This document shows positions 1-9,694 of a stretch of 64,000 nt of DNA, in pieces; positions within the stretch are counted from its first letter, which is position 1; each line of letters starts with the position of its first letter. Source of the stretch: an uncultured Clostridium sp. (GTDB taxonomy: Bacteria; Bacillota; Clostridia; TANB77; CAG-508); the NCBI GenBank assembly GCA_947648495.1, contig CANSOA010000001.1:186001-250000 (forward strand), written 5' to 3'. The notes beneath the pieces are model-generated. The model ran no database searches. It saw nothing but the letters and a program-made list of their open reading frames with translations, and was not told where the DNA came from. The position numbers and the translations under genes are program-made.

Positions 1-496
1 CCTCAAATGTAATTTGTTTTTTTATGTCATCTATTTCAATCAATTTTATAGTATAAATTTCGATTTCTCTTTGTGGAATTTCTACGCTTTTTCCTTCTCT
101 TGCATATTCATAGAGCTTTTTTCCATTGATTTTCACAGCAGAATATGGATGCGGAGCTTGCATTTGCTTGCCTTGCATTTGCTCGAGAATATTTTTTACG
201 TTTTTTTCGTCTAAAACCTTCACTTTCTCTTCCTGAATAATCTTTCCTTCTTCGTCTCCTGTATCTGTTTTCTGACCTAGTTGAAGGGTTGCAATATAGG
301 TTTTATCATGTTCTATCAAATATTTGGATAATTTTGTTGCCTTTCCAATTAAAACTGGCAAAGCCCCTGTTGCCAAAGGGTCTAATGTTCCAATATGCCC
401 TGCTTTTTTAACATTCAATATTTTTTTTATTTTTGATACAACCATTTGTGAGGTATTTCCAGCTTCCTTATTGATGATTACAATTCCTGATTTCAT
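1..496 (-). CDS. truB: tRNA pseudouridine(55) synthase TruB (3' end beyond window)
   Basis: Reverse-strand translation MKSGIVIINKEAGNTSQMVVSKIKKILNVKKAGHIGTLDPLATGALPVLIGKATKLSKYL; TruB GTLDPxATGxLP motif; runs off the window edge. Confidence 0.93.
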   Translation of the reverse strand, partial: MKSGIVIINKEAGNTSQMVVSKIKKILNVKKAGHIGTLDPLATGALPVLIGKATKLSKYLIEHDKTYIATLQLGQKTDTGDEEGKIIQEEKVKVLDEKNVKNILEQMQGKQMQAPHPYSAVKINGKKLYEYAREGKSVEIPQREIEIYTIKLIEIDDIKKQITFE

Positions 497-535
497 CGTT
501 TCTCCTTAAATAAATTAATTACTATTTCAAATATT

Positions 536-1609
536 TTATTTAACTTTTAAAAGCTCTTTTCCATATTGATATAATTGCTTTACATCTTTATCTGTTAAAG
601 CTGATGCATAAATTCTAATATCGGCTAAATCACCTTTGTAAAAATAACCACCTTCCCAAAATCCTATTGTAACTTGTGAATTAAGGGTATTATAGCTTCC
701 AGAATTCTCAAATTTTTGTTCATCAAAATATCCTCTTACCATATTTCCATTTTCAAATATTCCAGCTAAAAAATGCCAATTATTATCAAATCTTGTTTCT
801 GGCGTAATATAAATATCACATAAATTATGACCTACTCCAAAATTCAAACTTTTATCAGAAAAAATATCAATGGCAACTCCTCCTCCCAGTTGAATGGTAT
901 TTCCCGTTGCAATTAGAACTTGCATAGCTTCCGATAAATTCTCTGTTCGATACCATAATGCTATTGTTTTAGAGGTTTGACCTATTAATTTCTTTTCTGG
1001 ATCTACTTGCTTGTCATTAATTATTATACCACTGGCTCCATCCAATGTGGCATACGTATTAGTAGGATCTACTTGTATACCTGAACCTGCAATGGTTACT
1101 TCATCATTAGTGTCATTTAATAAATGATTGAAATCAACTTTGTATAATAAATTTTCTGTGTAGTCAGATTTATCTTCTTCTGGTTTTGAAATTCCCCCCA
1201 ATTTATCTGACCATTGTACTTTTCCATTTGTAATTTCCCCTGCAGAAATAGGTTTTTCATTTTTAGAAACAACTATTTGCCCTTTATCTTCCTCATATTT
1301 TACCGTATAGCCCCCTTCTGTGGTTTGTTCATTTTTTAGTACATTTTTTATATAATCATCTATTTTTTCTAAATTGGCATTATTGTTTACATATTTATCT
1401 TCATAATACTGCGTAACCACATCTGCAATTAACAAATTCGCTTCTTCTTCCGCACTTGCTTTCTCATTAACCTCCACTGAATTAGTCGCTCTTTTTAAAA
1501 TTCCATTTTCTCCTGAAACTAAGGCTAGTGTTATACCTGCTAAGATTAATAATACAATTATGGTTATCACCAACGCAATCAATGTAATTCCTTCTTTTTT
1601 TCTTAACAT
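536..1609 (-). CDS. Prepilin-like N-terminus (GITLIALVITIIVLLILAGI) with C-terminal LamG/concanavalin-like domain
   Basis: Type IV pilin-like hydrophobic N-terminus after short KKE leader; C-terminal 'IALWYRTENLS...WHFLAGIFENG..VRGYFD...DIRIYASALTDKDVKQLY' LamG-like; RBS AGAGGA before ATG at 1609. Confidence 0.75.
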   Translation of the reverse strand: MLRKKEGITLIALVITIIVLLILAGITLALVSGENGILKRATNSVEVNEKASAEEEANLLIADVVTQYYEDKYVNNNANLEKIDDYIKNVLKNEQTTEGGYTVKYEEDKGQIVVSKNEKPISAGEITNGKVQWSDKLGGISKPEEDKSDYTENLLYKVDFNHLLNDTNDEVTIAGSGIQVDPTNTYATLDGASGIIINDKQVDPEKKLIGQTSKTIALWYRTENLSEAMQVLIATGNTIQLGGGVAIDIFSDKSLNFGVGHNLCDIYITPETRFDNNWHFLAGIFENGNMVRGYFDEQKFENSGSYNTLNSQVTIGFWEGGYFYKGDLADIRIYASALTDKDVKQLYQYGKELLKVK

Positions 1610-1880
1610 GATATTCCTCTCTTTCTTTCTAAACAAAAAACAATCTATAAAAAGATGTTACAAAATTACATCTTCCTTATAAATTGCTTTTTATTTACGT
1701 TTGTAAAATATGTGCTTATTTTTATTCTTTTAAAACTACCTGTGTATGCGTATACTCCTGCAACAATTTTATCCGTTTGTATTAAGTTTATTTTTTCCTC
1801 TAATAAATTCATCTTTTGTTTCTCCTATTTGATTTGGTAAATTAATCTATTTGAGATAACTTTCTAAAATATCATTTTCT

Positions 1881-2834
1881 CTATTTCAATCTTTTTTCAA
1901 TCTCTCGCACAAAAGCATTTTTGGTTTCCTCTAAAGTCATCGTTGTATTGGCTCCAGCTGCCCTAATATGACCACCTCCACCAAATACCATACAGACTTC
2001 TGCAACATTGACATAATCATTAGAACGTAAAGAAATTTTATAGCCTTTTTCTTCTTCATGTAAAAAAATGGATACTTCTACATTTTTTATATTTCTTCCA
2101 ATTTCAACAATTCCCTCATGATCGCCATCTTTTAAATCCAATTTTTGTATGTCTTGTTGATTAATATATGTAAAAGTAATTTTTCCATCCGCAAAAAATT
2201 CCATTCGATCCATCGCAAGTTTTCGCGCTTCAAATTTGTTTTTGCTTATGTTTAACATACTTTGCTTATAAATTTTAGGCAAATTAATTCCAGCTTCTAG
2301 AGCTCTTCCTGCAATTTCAAAAGTTTCTACGGTAATACCAGAATTTTTAAATCCGCCAGTGTCAGTAATAATTCCTGTTAAGAAACAAGTCATTGCGTCT
2401 TTTGATAGGGGAATTTCTAAATAGTCAAAACTAGCAACTAAAATTTGCGTACAAGCTGGTGAAACGTGGTTGACTACATTATAATCCGCAAACATGGAAT
2501 TATTCATGTGATGGTCAAATTCAACTTTGATTTCTGCGGTTTCAAAATATGGGATAAAATCGCTACTGACTCTTTTGATGTCTGGGCAATCTACAACAAT
2601 TGCCATATCAAATTTTCCCACAGTTGGTACTTCTTTGATGGTTTCAAAACCTGGCAAAAAAGAGAAAGTTTCTGGAACTTTTTTCATTAAAACTTCTGGA
2701 TTTTTTCCCATTTCTTTTAGGATGAAATATAGTCCTAAACTGCTTCCGATAGCGTCTCCGTCTGGACCTTCATGTGCTAAAATACAGATGTTTTGCACTT
2801 TTTTGATTTCTTTTAAAATATCATCTAATGTCAT
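1881..2834 (-). CDS. nrnA: DHH/DHHA1 phosphoesterase, bifunctional oligoribonuclease/pAp phosphatase
   Basis: HEGPDGDAIGSSLGL, VVDCPD, EFDHHMNN, GGGGHIRAAGA motifs. Confidence 0.93.
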   Translation of the reverse strand: MTLDDILKEIKKVQNICILAHEGPDGDAIGSSLGLYFILKEMGKNPEVLMKKVPETFSFLPGFETIKEVPTVGKFDMAIVVDCPDIKRVSSDFIPYFETAEIKVEFDHHMNNSMFADYNVVNHVSPACTQILVASFDYLEIPLSKDAMTCFLTGIITDTGGFKNSGITVETFEIAGRALEAGINLPKIYKQSMLNISKNKFEARKLAMDRMEFFADGKITFTYINQQDIQKLDLKDGDHEGIVEIGRNIKNVEVSIFLHEEEKGYKISLRSNDYVNVAEVCMVFGGGGHIRAAGANTTMTLEETKNAFVREIEKRLK

Positions 2835-2843
2835 ATTTTTCTC

Positions 2844-3206
2844 CTATTCTTCTTTTTTTAAATCTTTGGTGATGGTTTTTAAAATGTTGTCAATTTTGTC
2901 TCCATATTCAATGCTTTCGTCGAATTCAAAGACGAGTTCTGGGGTGTATTTTAGATTGACTTTTTTGGCAATTTCTGTGCGGATAAAACCGCTAGCTTTT
3001 TTTAGGGCTTTGAGTGTTTCTTTTTTGTCGCCTACATTTATCATGCTGACGTATACGCGGGCGAATTTTAGGTCTGGGCTGGTGTTTACTGAGGTGACTG
3101 AGATGAGACCTTTTTTTAGGTTGGAATTGTTTAGCTGTTGAGAGATTATATGACTGATTTCTCGTTTTAATTCCTCGTTTACTTTTTGTATTCGGGTGTT
3201 TGACAT
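2844..3206 (-). CDS. rbfA: 30S ribosome-binding factor RbfA
   Basis: RIQKVNEELKREISHIIS...LISVTSVNTSPDLKFARVYVSM; position next to infB. Confidence 0.95.
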   Translation of the reverse strand: MSNTRIQKVNEELKREISHIISQQLNNSNLKKGLISVTSVNTSPDLKFARVYVSMINVGDKKETLKALKKASGFIRTEIAKKVNLKYTPELVFEFDESIEYGDKIDNILKTITKDLKKEE

Positions 3207-3243
3207 GGGTTTGCTCCTTTACTTTTTGGGTTTTGCTTTGGGG

Positions 3244-3325
3244 CCTCAAGGGACGCTGTCCCTTAAGAATCCCTGCGAAGGGCTCTGCCCTTTCGAATCC
3301 CGCTCTTCGGTCAGAGGGACATTGG
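3244..3325. repeat. GC-rich intergenic hairpin element (REP/MITE-like)
   Basis: AAGGGAC-gct-GTCCCTT (3248-3264) and CGAAGGG...CCCTTTCG (3276-3295) back-to-back inverted repeats, locally much more GC-rich than surroundings. Confidence 0.5.
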
Positions 3326-3457
3326 CTTTTTCAAATTGAGTGATAAAAGCTGGTTGGATACCGCGCGTTAATCACGCGAGTGGATTGGTGGTAAAATTAT
3401 GAAAATTTACGGAGAATTTGCATAATTTTTATATGAATTTTATGATTGTGTGCTTTT

Positions 3458-6364
3458 CTATCTTTTGACTTCTTCCATGATGTAGACTTCTAGTGAATCG
3501 CCTTCTTGGATGTCGTTGTAGTTTTCAATTTGTAGACCGCATTCGTAGCCTTTGTCAACTTCTTTGACGTCGTCTTTGAAACGTTTTAGGGAAATGAGTT
3601 TGCCGTCGTGTAGGACGATGTTGTCTCGGATAACACGGATTCCTGCATTTCGGCTGACTTTTCCTGTTTGAACATAACAGCCAGCAATAGTTCCTACATT
3701 GGATACTTTAAATGTTTGCCTTACTTCTGCATTTCCGATGACTACTTCTTTGTAGATTGGGTCTAATAAGCCTTTCATAGCTGCTTCTACGTCATTGATT
3801 GCATCGTAGATGACTGAATAGGTTTTGATTTCGACTTCTTCTTTATCGGCAATGGTTTTGGCTATGACTTCTGGTCGTACATTGAAAGCAATAATAATTG
3901 CGCTTGAAACTTTGGCAAGGGTTACGTCTGTTTCGGTTACGCCACCAACGTTTGAGTGGATAACTTTGACGCGTACTTCGTCGTTTGATAATTTTTCAAG
4001 CGATTGTTTTAAGGCTTCTACAGAACCTTGCACATCTGCTTTTACAATCAAATTTAATTGTTTTAAATTTTCGCTTTCAATTTTGCTGAATAAATCGTCT
4101 AAGGTTACCACATTTGATTTTGCGATTGATTTTTGTCTTTGTTCGTATTTTCTCTTTTCGATTAGGTGTTTTGCTGTTTTTTCGTCTTTTACTTCATAGA
4201 AGGTATCTCCTGTTTCTGGTACAGAGTGTAACCCTGTGATTTCTACTGGTGTAGATGGCAATGCAAATTTTACGTTTTTGCCTTTGTCGTTTTTCATAGT
4301 ACGAATTCTACCAATACTTGAACCAACGATAATCGTGTCTCCAACGTCTAATTTTCCTCTTTGTACAAGCATGGTAGCGACTGGTCCTCTGGTTTTGTCT
4401 AGTTTGGCTTCGATGATGGTTCCTTTGGCTTGTTTAGTTGGATTTGCTTTTAGTTCTAAAACGTCGGCTTCTAATAATACCATTTCAAGTAAGTTGTCAA
4501 TTCCGATACCTTGTTTTGCAGAAATCGGTACAAAAATTGTGTCTCCGCCCCATTCTTCTGGAACAAGTTCATATTGCATTAATTCTTGTTTTACTTTTTC
4601 AACATTGGCATCTGGTAAATCCATTTTGTTGACAGCAACGATAATTGGAATTTCAGCTGCTTTTGCATGGTTGATAGCTTCTATTGTTTGTGGCATGACA
4701 CCATCGTTTGCCGCTACCACTAAAATAGCAATATCAGTAATCATGGCACCTCTAGCACGCATGCTAGTGAAAGCTTCGTGTCCGGGTGTGTCTAAAAATG
4801 TAATTTGTCTGCCATTAATTTCTACTTGATACGCACCAATGTGTTGTGTAATTCCACCAGATTCACCTTCAATGACATTGGTTTTTCGAATAGCATCTAA
4901 AAGAGATGTTTTTCCATGATCGACGTGTCCCATAACAACAATAACTGGTGGACGTGGTTTTAATTCTTCTTCGGTGTCTTCCGTTTCGTCAATTAGAATA
5001 TCTTCGTCTGTTACAATATTTTTCTTGATGGCATTGATGCCAAATTCTTGAGCAATTAAGTAAGCAGTGTCAAAATCAATGTTATCGTTAATGGTAGCCA
5101 TAACCCCTAAAGCTAGTAATTTTTTGATAACTTCACTACTGGTGATTTTCATATCGGCTGCCAAATCTTTGACAGTAATGTTTTCTGGAATGGTGATTTC
5201 AGTTAGCTTAAAGATTTTTTGTTTGATTCTGTTTTCTGGATTTTTGTTTCTCTTCTTGCCACGTTTTCCTCTTTCTGTACTTAAATCGTAATAATCTAAC
5301 ATTTCGCCTTCATCAAACATGTTGGATAATTGATTTTGTTTTTTTAGGTTGTTTAATTTGCCAGAATTGAAATCTGTTTCACCATTTTTACGATTTTTTC
5401 TTGGTTGTCTTTGGTCGTTCATTTTTTGGTTTTGTTTCATTCTGTCTCGGTTTTTGTTGTTATTATTGTTATAATCTCTGACATTGTCTTTTTCTGGAAT
5501 ATCCATTTCCATGATATTTTTTATTTTTTTGTCAATTTTTCTATCGTCGAAGCTGGTTTTTCTTTGGAAATTTGGTCTGTTGTTGCCAGCATTGCTATCA
5601 CGTCTTTGATTATTATTTCCATTATTGAAATTATTATGATTTCGATTATAATTTCCCCCTCGATTGTTGAAATTGTTTCTATTTTCACCATTTCGGTTAT
5701 GATTGTAGGTTCCTCGATTCTCTCCATTTCGGTTGTAATTACTTCGATTGTCGCTATTTCGATTGTTGAAATTATTGTTTCGGTTAGGATAATTATTTTT
5801 GTGTGAATTATTCTGCTTTTGGTAAGTTTCGTTACTTTTTTCAACTGGCTTGGTTTCTGGTTTTGTTTCTTCTACTACCTGTGGTTTGATTTCTTCTACT
5901 GGGGGATTTTTTTTCTCCTCTGGTTTTGGTTTTTCTTCCTTTTTGCCAATGCCAAATAATTCGTTCATGGTCAATGGCTTTGTTGGCTTATTTCGATAAA
6001 CGATATTGTAATCTTTATTTCGATTTTGGTTGATAAAACCAACATCATTTTTCCTAGCTTGTTCTTCTTTCTGCTTTTTTTCAAGCTCTTTATTTTTGGT
6101 TTCATCTTCACTTATAATAATTTCTCTTCTTATAATCACTGGTTCTTCTGCTGTTTTCTTTGTTTTTTTTGCGTTTTCAGCTACTTTTTCTTGCTTTTTA
6201 GAAGATTCTCCTTTTACTATTTTTTTCAAATTTTTACAATCCTCCTCCGAAATACTGCTTAAATGGCTTTTTGCCTCAATTCCATTTTTCACTGCTAGTT
6301 CAATTAATTTTTTGCTTTCCATATCCAATTCTTTGGCTAATTCATAAATTTTAATTTTCCCCAA
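3458..6364 (-). CDS. infB: Translation initiation factor IF-2; probable TTG start at 6364 overlapping ylxQ
   Basis: [17 protein letters not shown] GTPase core, two IF2_N modules ([40 protein letters not shown]); GGGGGTG SD-like sequence before TTG. Confidence 0.96.
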   Translation of the reverse strand: MGKIKIYELAKELDMESKKLIELAVKNGIEAKSHLSSISEEDCKNLKKIVKGESSKKQEKVAENAKKTKKTAEEPVIIRREIIISEDETKNKELEKKQKEEQARKNDVGFINQNRNKDYNIVYRNKPTKPLTMNELFGIGKKEEKPKPEEKKNPPVEEIKPQVVEETKPETKPVEKSNETYQKQNNSHKNNYPNRNNNFNNRNSDNRSNYNRNGENRGTYNHNRNGENRNNFNNRGGNYNRNHNNFNNGNNNQRRDSNAGNNRPNFQRKTSFDDRKIDKKIKNIMEMDIPEKDNVRDYNNNNNKNRDRMKQNQKMNDQRQPRKNRKNGETDFNSGKLNNLKKQNQLSNMFDEGEMLDYYDLSTERGKRGKKRNKNPENRIKQKIFKLTEITIPENITVKDLAADMKITSSEVIKKLLALGVMATINDNIDFDTAYLIAQEFGINAIKKNIVTDEDILIDETEDTEEELKPRPPVIVVMGHVDHGKTSLLDAIRKTNVIEGESGGITQHIGAYQVEINGRQITFLDTPGHEAFTSMRARGAMITDIAILVVAANDGVMPQTIEAINHAKAAEIPIIVAVNKMDLPDANVEKVKQELMQYELVPEEWGGDTIFVPISAKQGIGIDNLLEMVLLEADVLELKANPTKQAKGTIIEAKLDKTRGPVATMLVQRGKLDVGDTIIVGSSIGRIRTMKNDKGKNVKFALPSTPVEITGLHSVPETGDTFYEVKDEKTAKHLIEKRKYEQRQKSIAKSNVVTLDDLFSKIESENLKQLNLIVKADVQGSVEALKQSLEKLSNDEVRVKVIHSNVGGVTETDVTLAKVSSAIIIAFNVRPEVIAKTIADKEEVEIKTYSVIYDAINDVEAAMKGLLDPIYKEVVIGNAEVRQTFKVSNVGTIAGCYVQTGKVSRNAGIRVIRDNIVLHDGKLISLKRFKDDVKEVDKGYECGLQIENYNDIQEGDSLEVYIMEEVKR

Positions 6365-6674
6365 AAGCTTCACCCCCACATATTTTCTTGATACCATCTG
6401 CAATATTTTTATCTTTAATTCCAATGATGGCTCGATTTTCTCTCCCAATCGCTTTGCTATTATTCTCAATGGTTCCAATCACTAAAATTGGTACTTTTTT
6501 TCTTTGTGCTAAAAATTGTATATTGCCCGCTGTTTTTTCGGATGCATCTTGTGCAATAATGAGCAATTTCACTTTGTTTTTTTTGATTTCTTCACTTACT
6601 ACATCCATACCAGAAACTAACTTTCCAGCTTTTGCACACAAACCTAACAGCCCATTTATTTTATTTGTCAACAA
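6351..6674 (-). CDS. ylxQ: L7Ae-family ribosomal protein (YlxQ-like)
   Basis: [19 protein letters not shown]...[15 protein letters not shown]; conserved nusA-ylxR-ylxQ-infB order. Confidence 0.88.
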   Translation of the reverse strand: MLTNKINGLLGLCAKAGKLVSGMDVVSEEIKKNKVKLLIIAQDASEKTAGNIQFLAQRKKVPILVIGTIENNSKAIGRENRAIIGIKDKNIADGIKKICGGEAFGEN

Positions 6675-6924
6675 TTACACCTCTCAAATCCTCATAAATC
6701 TCTTGCCCAAGCTCTTGTTCAAATACCTTTTGTAAACGTTTTGATTTCATCACTTGATCCAAACATTTCTCATTCTTACATATATATGCACCTCTGCCAT
6801 TTTTTTTGCCTGTTAAATCAATTTCAATATTCCCTTCTTTTGATTTGACAATACGCAAAAGTTCGTTTTTTTCTTTGGCTTGATTGCATCCCATGCATGT
6901 TCTCGTTGGTTTTTTTTTATTCAT
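6661..6924 (-). CDS. ylxR: YlxR (DUF448) family RNA-binding protein
   Basis: KKPTRTCMGCNQAKEKNELLRIVK...GRGAYICKNEKCL. Confidence 0.92.
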   Translation of the reverse strand: MNKKKPTRTCMGCNQAKEKNELLRIVKSKEGNIEIDLTGKKNGRGAYICKNEKCLDQVMKSKRLQKVFEQELGQEIYEDLRGVIVDK

Positions 6925-8029
6925 CTTGTGCCTCAGCTCCCTCATCTTCAACGTTTTCTTCTGCTTGACGTAACAAAATTTCTCGCATTTGTGATTCGGA
7001 TTTTATATCAATTTTCCAAGCGGTTAATCTGGCTGCTAATCTAGCATTTTGACCTGATTTTCCAATGGCTAACGATAATTGGTCATCTGGCACAACTACT
7101 TGTGCAAATTTTTCTTCTTCACGGATATCTACTGCCATAACTTGCGCAGGAAGCAGAGCCGCTGCAATATAAATAGCTGGATCTTCATTCCATTCAATCA
7201 CATCAATTTTTTCGCCATTTAACTCATTGATAATATTTTGAATACGTACTCCCTTTTGTCCAACACATGAACCAACTGGATCAATATCTTCATTTTTTGA
7301 ATAAACAGCGACTTTACTTCTTGAACCAGCATCTCTTGAAACACTCATGATTTCAATTAAACCTTCATAAATTTCAGGAATTTCAAATTCAAATAATTTT
7401 CTAACAAAATCGGGATGGCTTCTGGAAACAATAACTTGCGGATTTCCTTTAGCTCCTCTTTCAACATCGACTACATAACCTCTGATTTTGTCGTTTACTT
7501 TATATTTTTCTGAATGGATTTGTTCTTTTAAAGGCATCACACCTTCTAATTTTCCCAAATCCATAACAACAACACCACCATCAGCTTTTTGAATAATGCC
7601 AGTGACGATTTCGCCTTTTTTATCATTAAATTCTGTAAATATCATGTTTCTTTCGACTTCTCTGATTTTTTGAACGACAACTTGTTTAGCTGTTTGGGCA
7701 GCAATTCTACCAAAATCTTTTGGCTTAATTTCTAAGTTTACAACATCTCCTACATTGTAGTTTGCATCAATTTTTCTGGCGGATTCTAAGTCAATTTCAA
7801 GCAAAGGGTCTTCTAATTCTTCTACAACATCTCTTACAGAATAAATATGAAGTTCTCCTGTTTTTTCGTCAATGGTAACTTTTACGTTATCGACTGTGTC
7901 AAATTCTCTTTTATAGGCAGTTACAAGCGCCGCTTCTAGGGATTCGAGCAAATAATCTTTGCTAATTCCCCTTTCTTTTTCTAATTCTTCCATTGCTTTT
8001 ATAAATTCTTTTACATCAATATTTTTCAT
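6917..8029 (-). CDS. nusA: Transcription termination/antitermination protein NusA
   Basis: S1/KH domains, DPVGSCVGQKGVRIQNIINELNGEKIDVIEW, LAIGKSGQNARLAARLTAWKIDIKSE. Confidence 0.96.
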   Translation of the reverse strand: MKNIDVKEFIKAMEELEKERGISKDYLLESLEAALVTAYKREFDTVDNVKVTIDEKTGELHIYSVRDVVEELEDPLLEIDLESARKIDANYNVGDVVNLEIKPKDFGRIAAQTAKQVVVQKIREVERNMIFTEFNDKKGEIVTGIIQKADGGVVVMDLGKLEGVMPLKEQIHSEKYKVNDKIRGYVVDVERGAKGNPQVIVSRSHPDFVRKLFEFEIPEIYEGLIEIMSVSRDAGSRSKVAVYSKNEDIDPVGSCVGQKGVRIQNIINELNGEKIDVIEWNEDPAIYIAAALLPAQVMAVDIREEEKFAQVVVPDDQLSLAIGKSGQNARLAARLTAWKIDIKSESQMREILLRQAEENVEDEGAEAQDE

Positions 8030-8049
8030 TTTATCTATCCCTTTCCTTT

Positions 8050-8514
8050 CTAAAATAGATTTGCAACTGTTTTGGCGATTGCAATATTTTTGGTATCTAT
8101 ATTCCAGATTTGTGTATCAATTTCAAGTTGTAATTCGTCTTTTTGATAATTTCTTAAAATGCCTGTTAATTCTTTTTGTTTTTCCATTGGTTTGAAAAGT
8201 TTTATATAAATTTCATTTCCAATTTGTTTTTGGAAATGTACCTCTTTTCGTAAAACTCTTTCAATTCCCGGAGACGAAACTTCTAAAAAATAACTCCCGC
8301 TAATAATATCTGCCTCATCTAATATACTATCAATTGCATTATTCACTTTTTCGCAATCTTCTATACTAATTCCAGCAGATTTATCAATCGTAATGCGTAG
8401 ATAATAATCTTTGCCTTCTTTTATATATTGTACATCATAAAGTTCATATTCTAGTTGGTGAATGATTGGTTTTAACAAATTTTCAATTTTTGATTCAATA
8501 TTGTGATTTGTCAC
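8050..8514 (-). CDS. rimP: Ribosome maturation factor RimP (GTG start)
   Basis: YYLRITIDKSAGISIEDCEKVNNAID...FLEVSSPGIERVLR; AAGGAG upstream of GTG. Confidence 0.92.
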   Translation of the reverse strand: MTNHNIESKIENLLKPIIHQLEYELYDVQYIKEGKDYYLRITIDKSAGISIEDCEKVNNAIDSILDEADIISGSYFLEVSSPGIERVLRKEVHFQKQIGNEIYIKLFKPMEKQKELTGILRNYQKDELQLEIDTQIWNIDTKNIAIAKTVANLF

Positions 8515-8542
8515 ATTTTTCTCCTTTTTCCTTTTCACAAGT

Positions 8543-8568
8543 AAAGAGTGGGAATATTCCCACTCTTT
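8543..8568. promoter_or_regulatory. 26-bp perfect palindrome in rimP/rdgB divergent intergenic region
   Basis: aaagagtgggaat|attcccactcttt; perfect inverted repeat with no loop, in the 5' region of the rimP-nusA-infB operon. Confidence 0.6.
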
Positions 8569-8704
8569 CAGTTTGAAAATCAATTGTATTTTTATTATAC
8601 ACCTAAAATTTGGAAATTGCAAGGTTTTTTTAAAATTTTTTCAGATTTTCCTTGCCTTTTTTGTAAATATCAGGTATAATCCCTATATTAATGGAGGTAG
8701 ACTT

Positions 8705-9271
8705 ATGAAAAAAATCATTATTGCGACCCATAATGATGGTAAACTCGCTATGATTAAAGAACTTTTTCCAGAATTCCGAATTTTATCTTTGAATGATTTA
8801 GAATATTTTGTAGAACCTGAAGAAAATGGTGAGACATTTGAAGAAAATGCAATTATCAAAGCAAAATTTTATCATCAAAATTTAAATGAAATTTGTATCG
8901 CTGATGACGCTGGAATTTGCATTCCTGTTTTAAATAATTTTCCTGGTGTTCGCACAAAACGTTGGTTTGACGGTTCTGACCGTGAACGCAATTTAGCACT
9001 TCTTGAAAAAGTGAAAGATTTTGAAAAAGTTGACCGAAAAGTAAATTTTATCACCGCAATTGCCATCGCCGTAAACGACACAATCATTGTCGAAACGGAA
9101 ATACTTTCTGGTTATCTTGCCGACAGCCCACGTGGCAACAATGGATTTGGCTTCGATGAAATTTTTGAATTGGAAAATGGAAAAACGCTTGCCGAACTCG
9201 CTTTTGAAGAAAAACTAGAAATTAGTGCACGAAAAAAAGCGTTGGAAAAAATAAAGAAATATTTGGAATAA
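8705..9271 (+). CDS. rdgB: Non-canonical purine NTP pyrophosphatase (RdgB/HAM1)
   Basis: IIIATHNDGKLAMIKELF...ENGETFEENAIIKAKFY...ADDAGICIPVLNNFPGVRT...NGFGFDEIF; GGAGG RBS. Confidence 0.92.
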   Translation: MKKIIIATHNDGKLAMIKELFPEFRILSLNDLEYFVEPEENGETFEENAIIKAKFYHQNLNEICIADDAGICIPVLNNFPGVRTKRWFDGSDRERNLALLEKVKDFEKVDRKVNFITAIAIAVNDTIIVETEILSGYLADSPRGNNGFGFDEIFELENGKTLAELAFEEKLEISARKKALEKIKKYLE

Positions 9272-9296
9272 CCTTTCCCTATATTTCTTTTTTCTT

Positions 9297-9686
9297 TTAT
9301 ATCTGATCTTCTGCTAAATTTTCTTGCATCTTTTTGATGGTTTGCTTATACGTCTGCAAAATATTTTCCAATCTTACGATTTCATTTTTTGCCTCTTCCA
9401 TCTGTTCATCATAAAGTTTATCTAGGCTATCTAACTCATTATCTGATAGTTTAGAAAGATATTCCAAATCGTTTTTATCTATTTCTTCTGGTTCTTCTAT
9501 TTGAATTGGCATTTGTACAGCTTTTGGTATCGTAATATTGGGAAACTGGGATACAACAGGCTCGCTATTGCATATTTTTTGCTGTTTTTTACCAAAAACA
9601 TTTTTGACCCATTTGAAAATTTTTGAAAATATCGTTTCCTTTTCTGGAACAATTAAATTTTTCTCTAGTTTATTTTCTTTTTCCAT
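9297..9686 (-). CDS. Hypothetical protein
   Basis: Intact ORF with RBS. Confidence 0.55.
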   Translation of the reverse strand: MEKENKLEKNLIVPEKETIFSKIFKWVKNVFGKKQQKICNSEPVVSQFPNITIPKAVQMPIQIEEPEEIDKNDLEYLSKLSDNELDSLDKLYDEQMEEAKNEIVRLENILQTYKQTIKKMQENLAEDQI

Positions 9687-9694
9687 AATTTCTC

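Noticed and set aside
2527-3141. 204-aa plus-strand ORF and other long antisense ORFs (e.g. 4236..4829, 3825..4199, 5405..5806)
   Set aside because: Antisense shadows of nrnA/rbfA/infB with no RBS or recognisable domains.
2992-3249. 85-aa minus ORF overlapping rbfA in another frame
   Set aside because: Out-of-frame, low-complexity K/R/Q-rich translation of rbfA.
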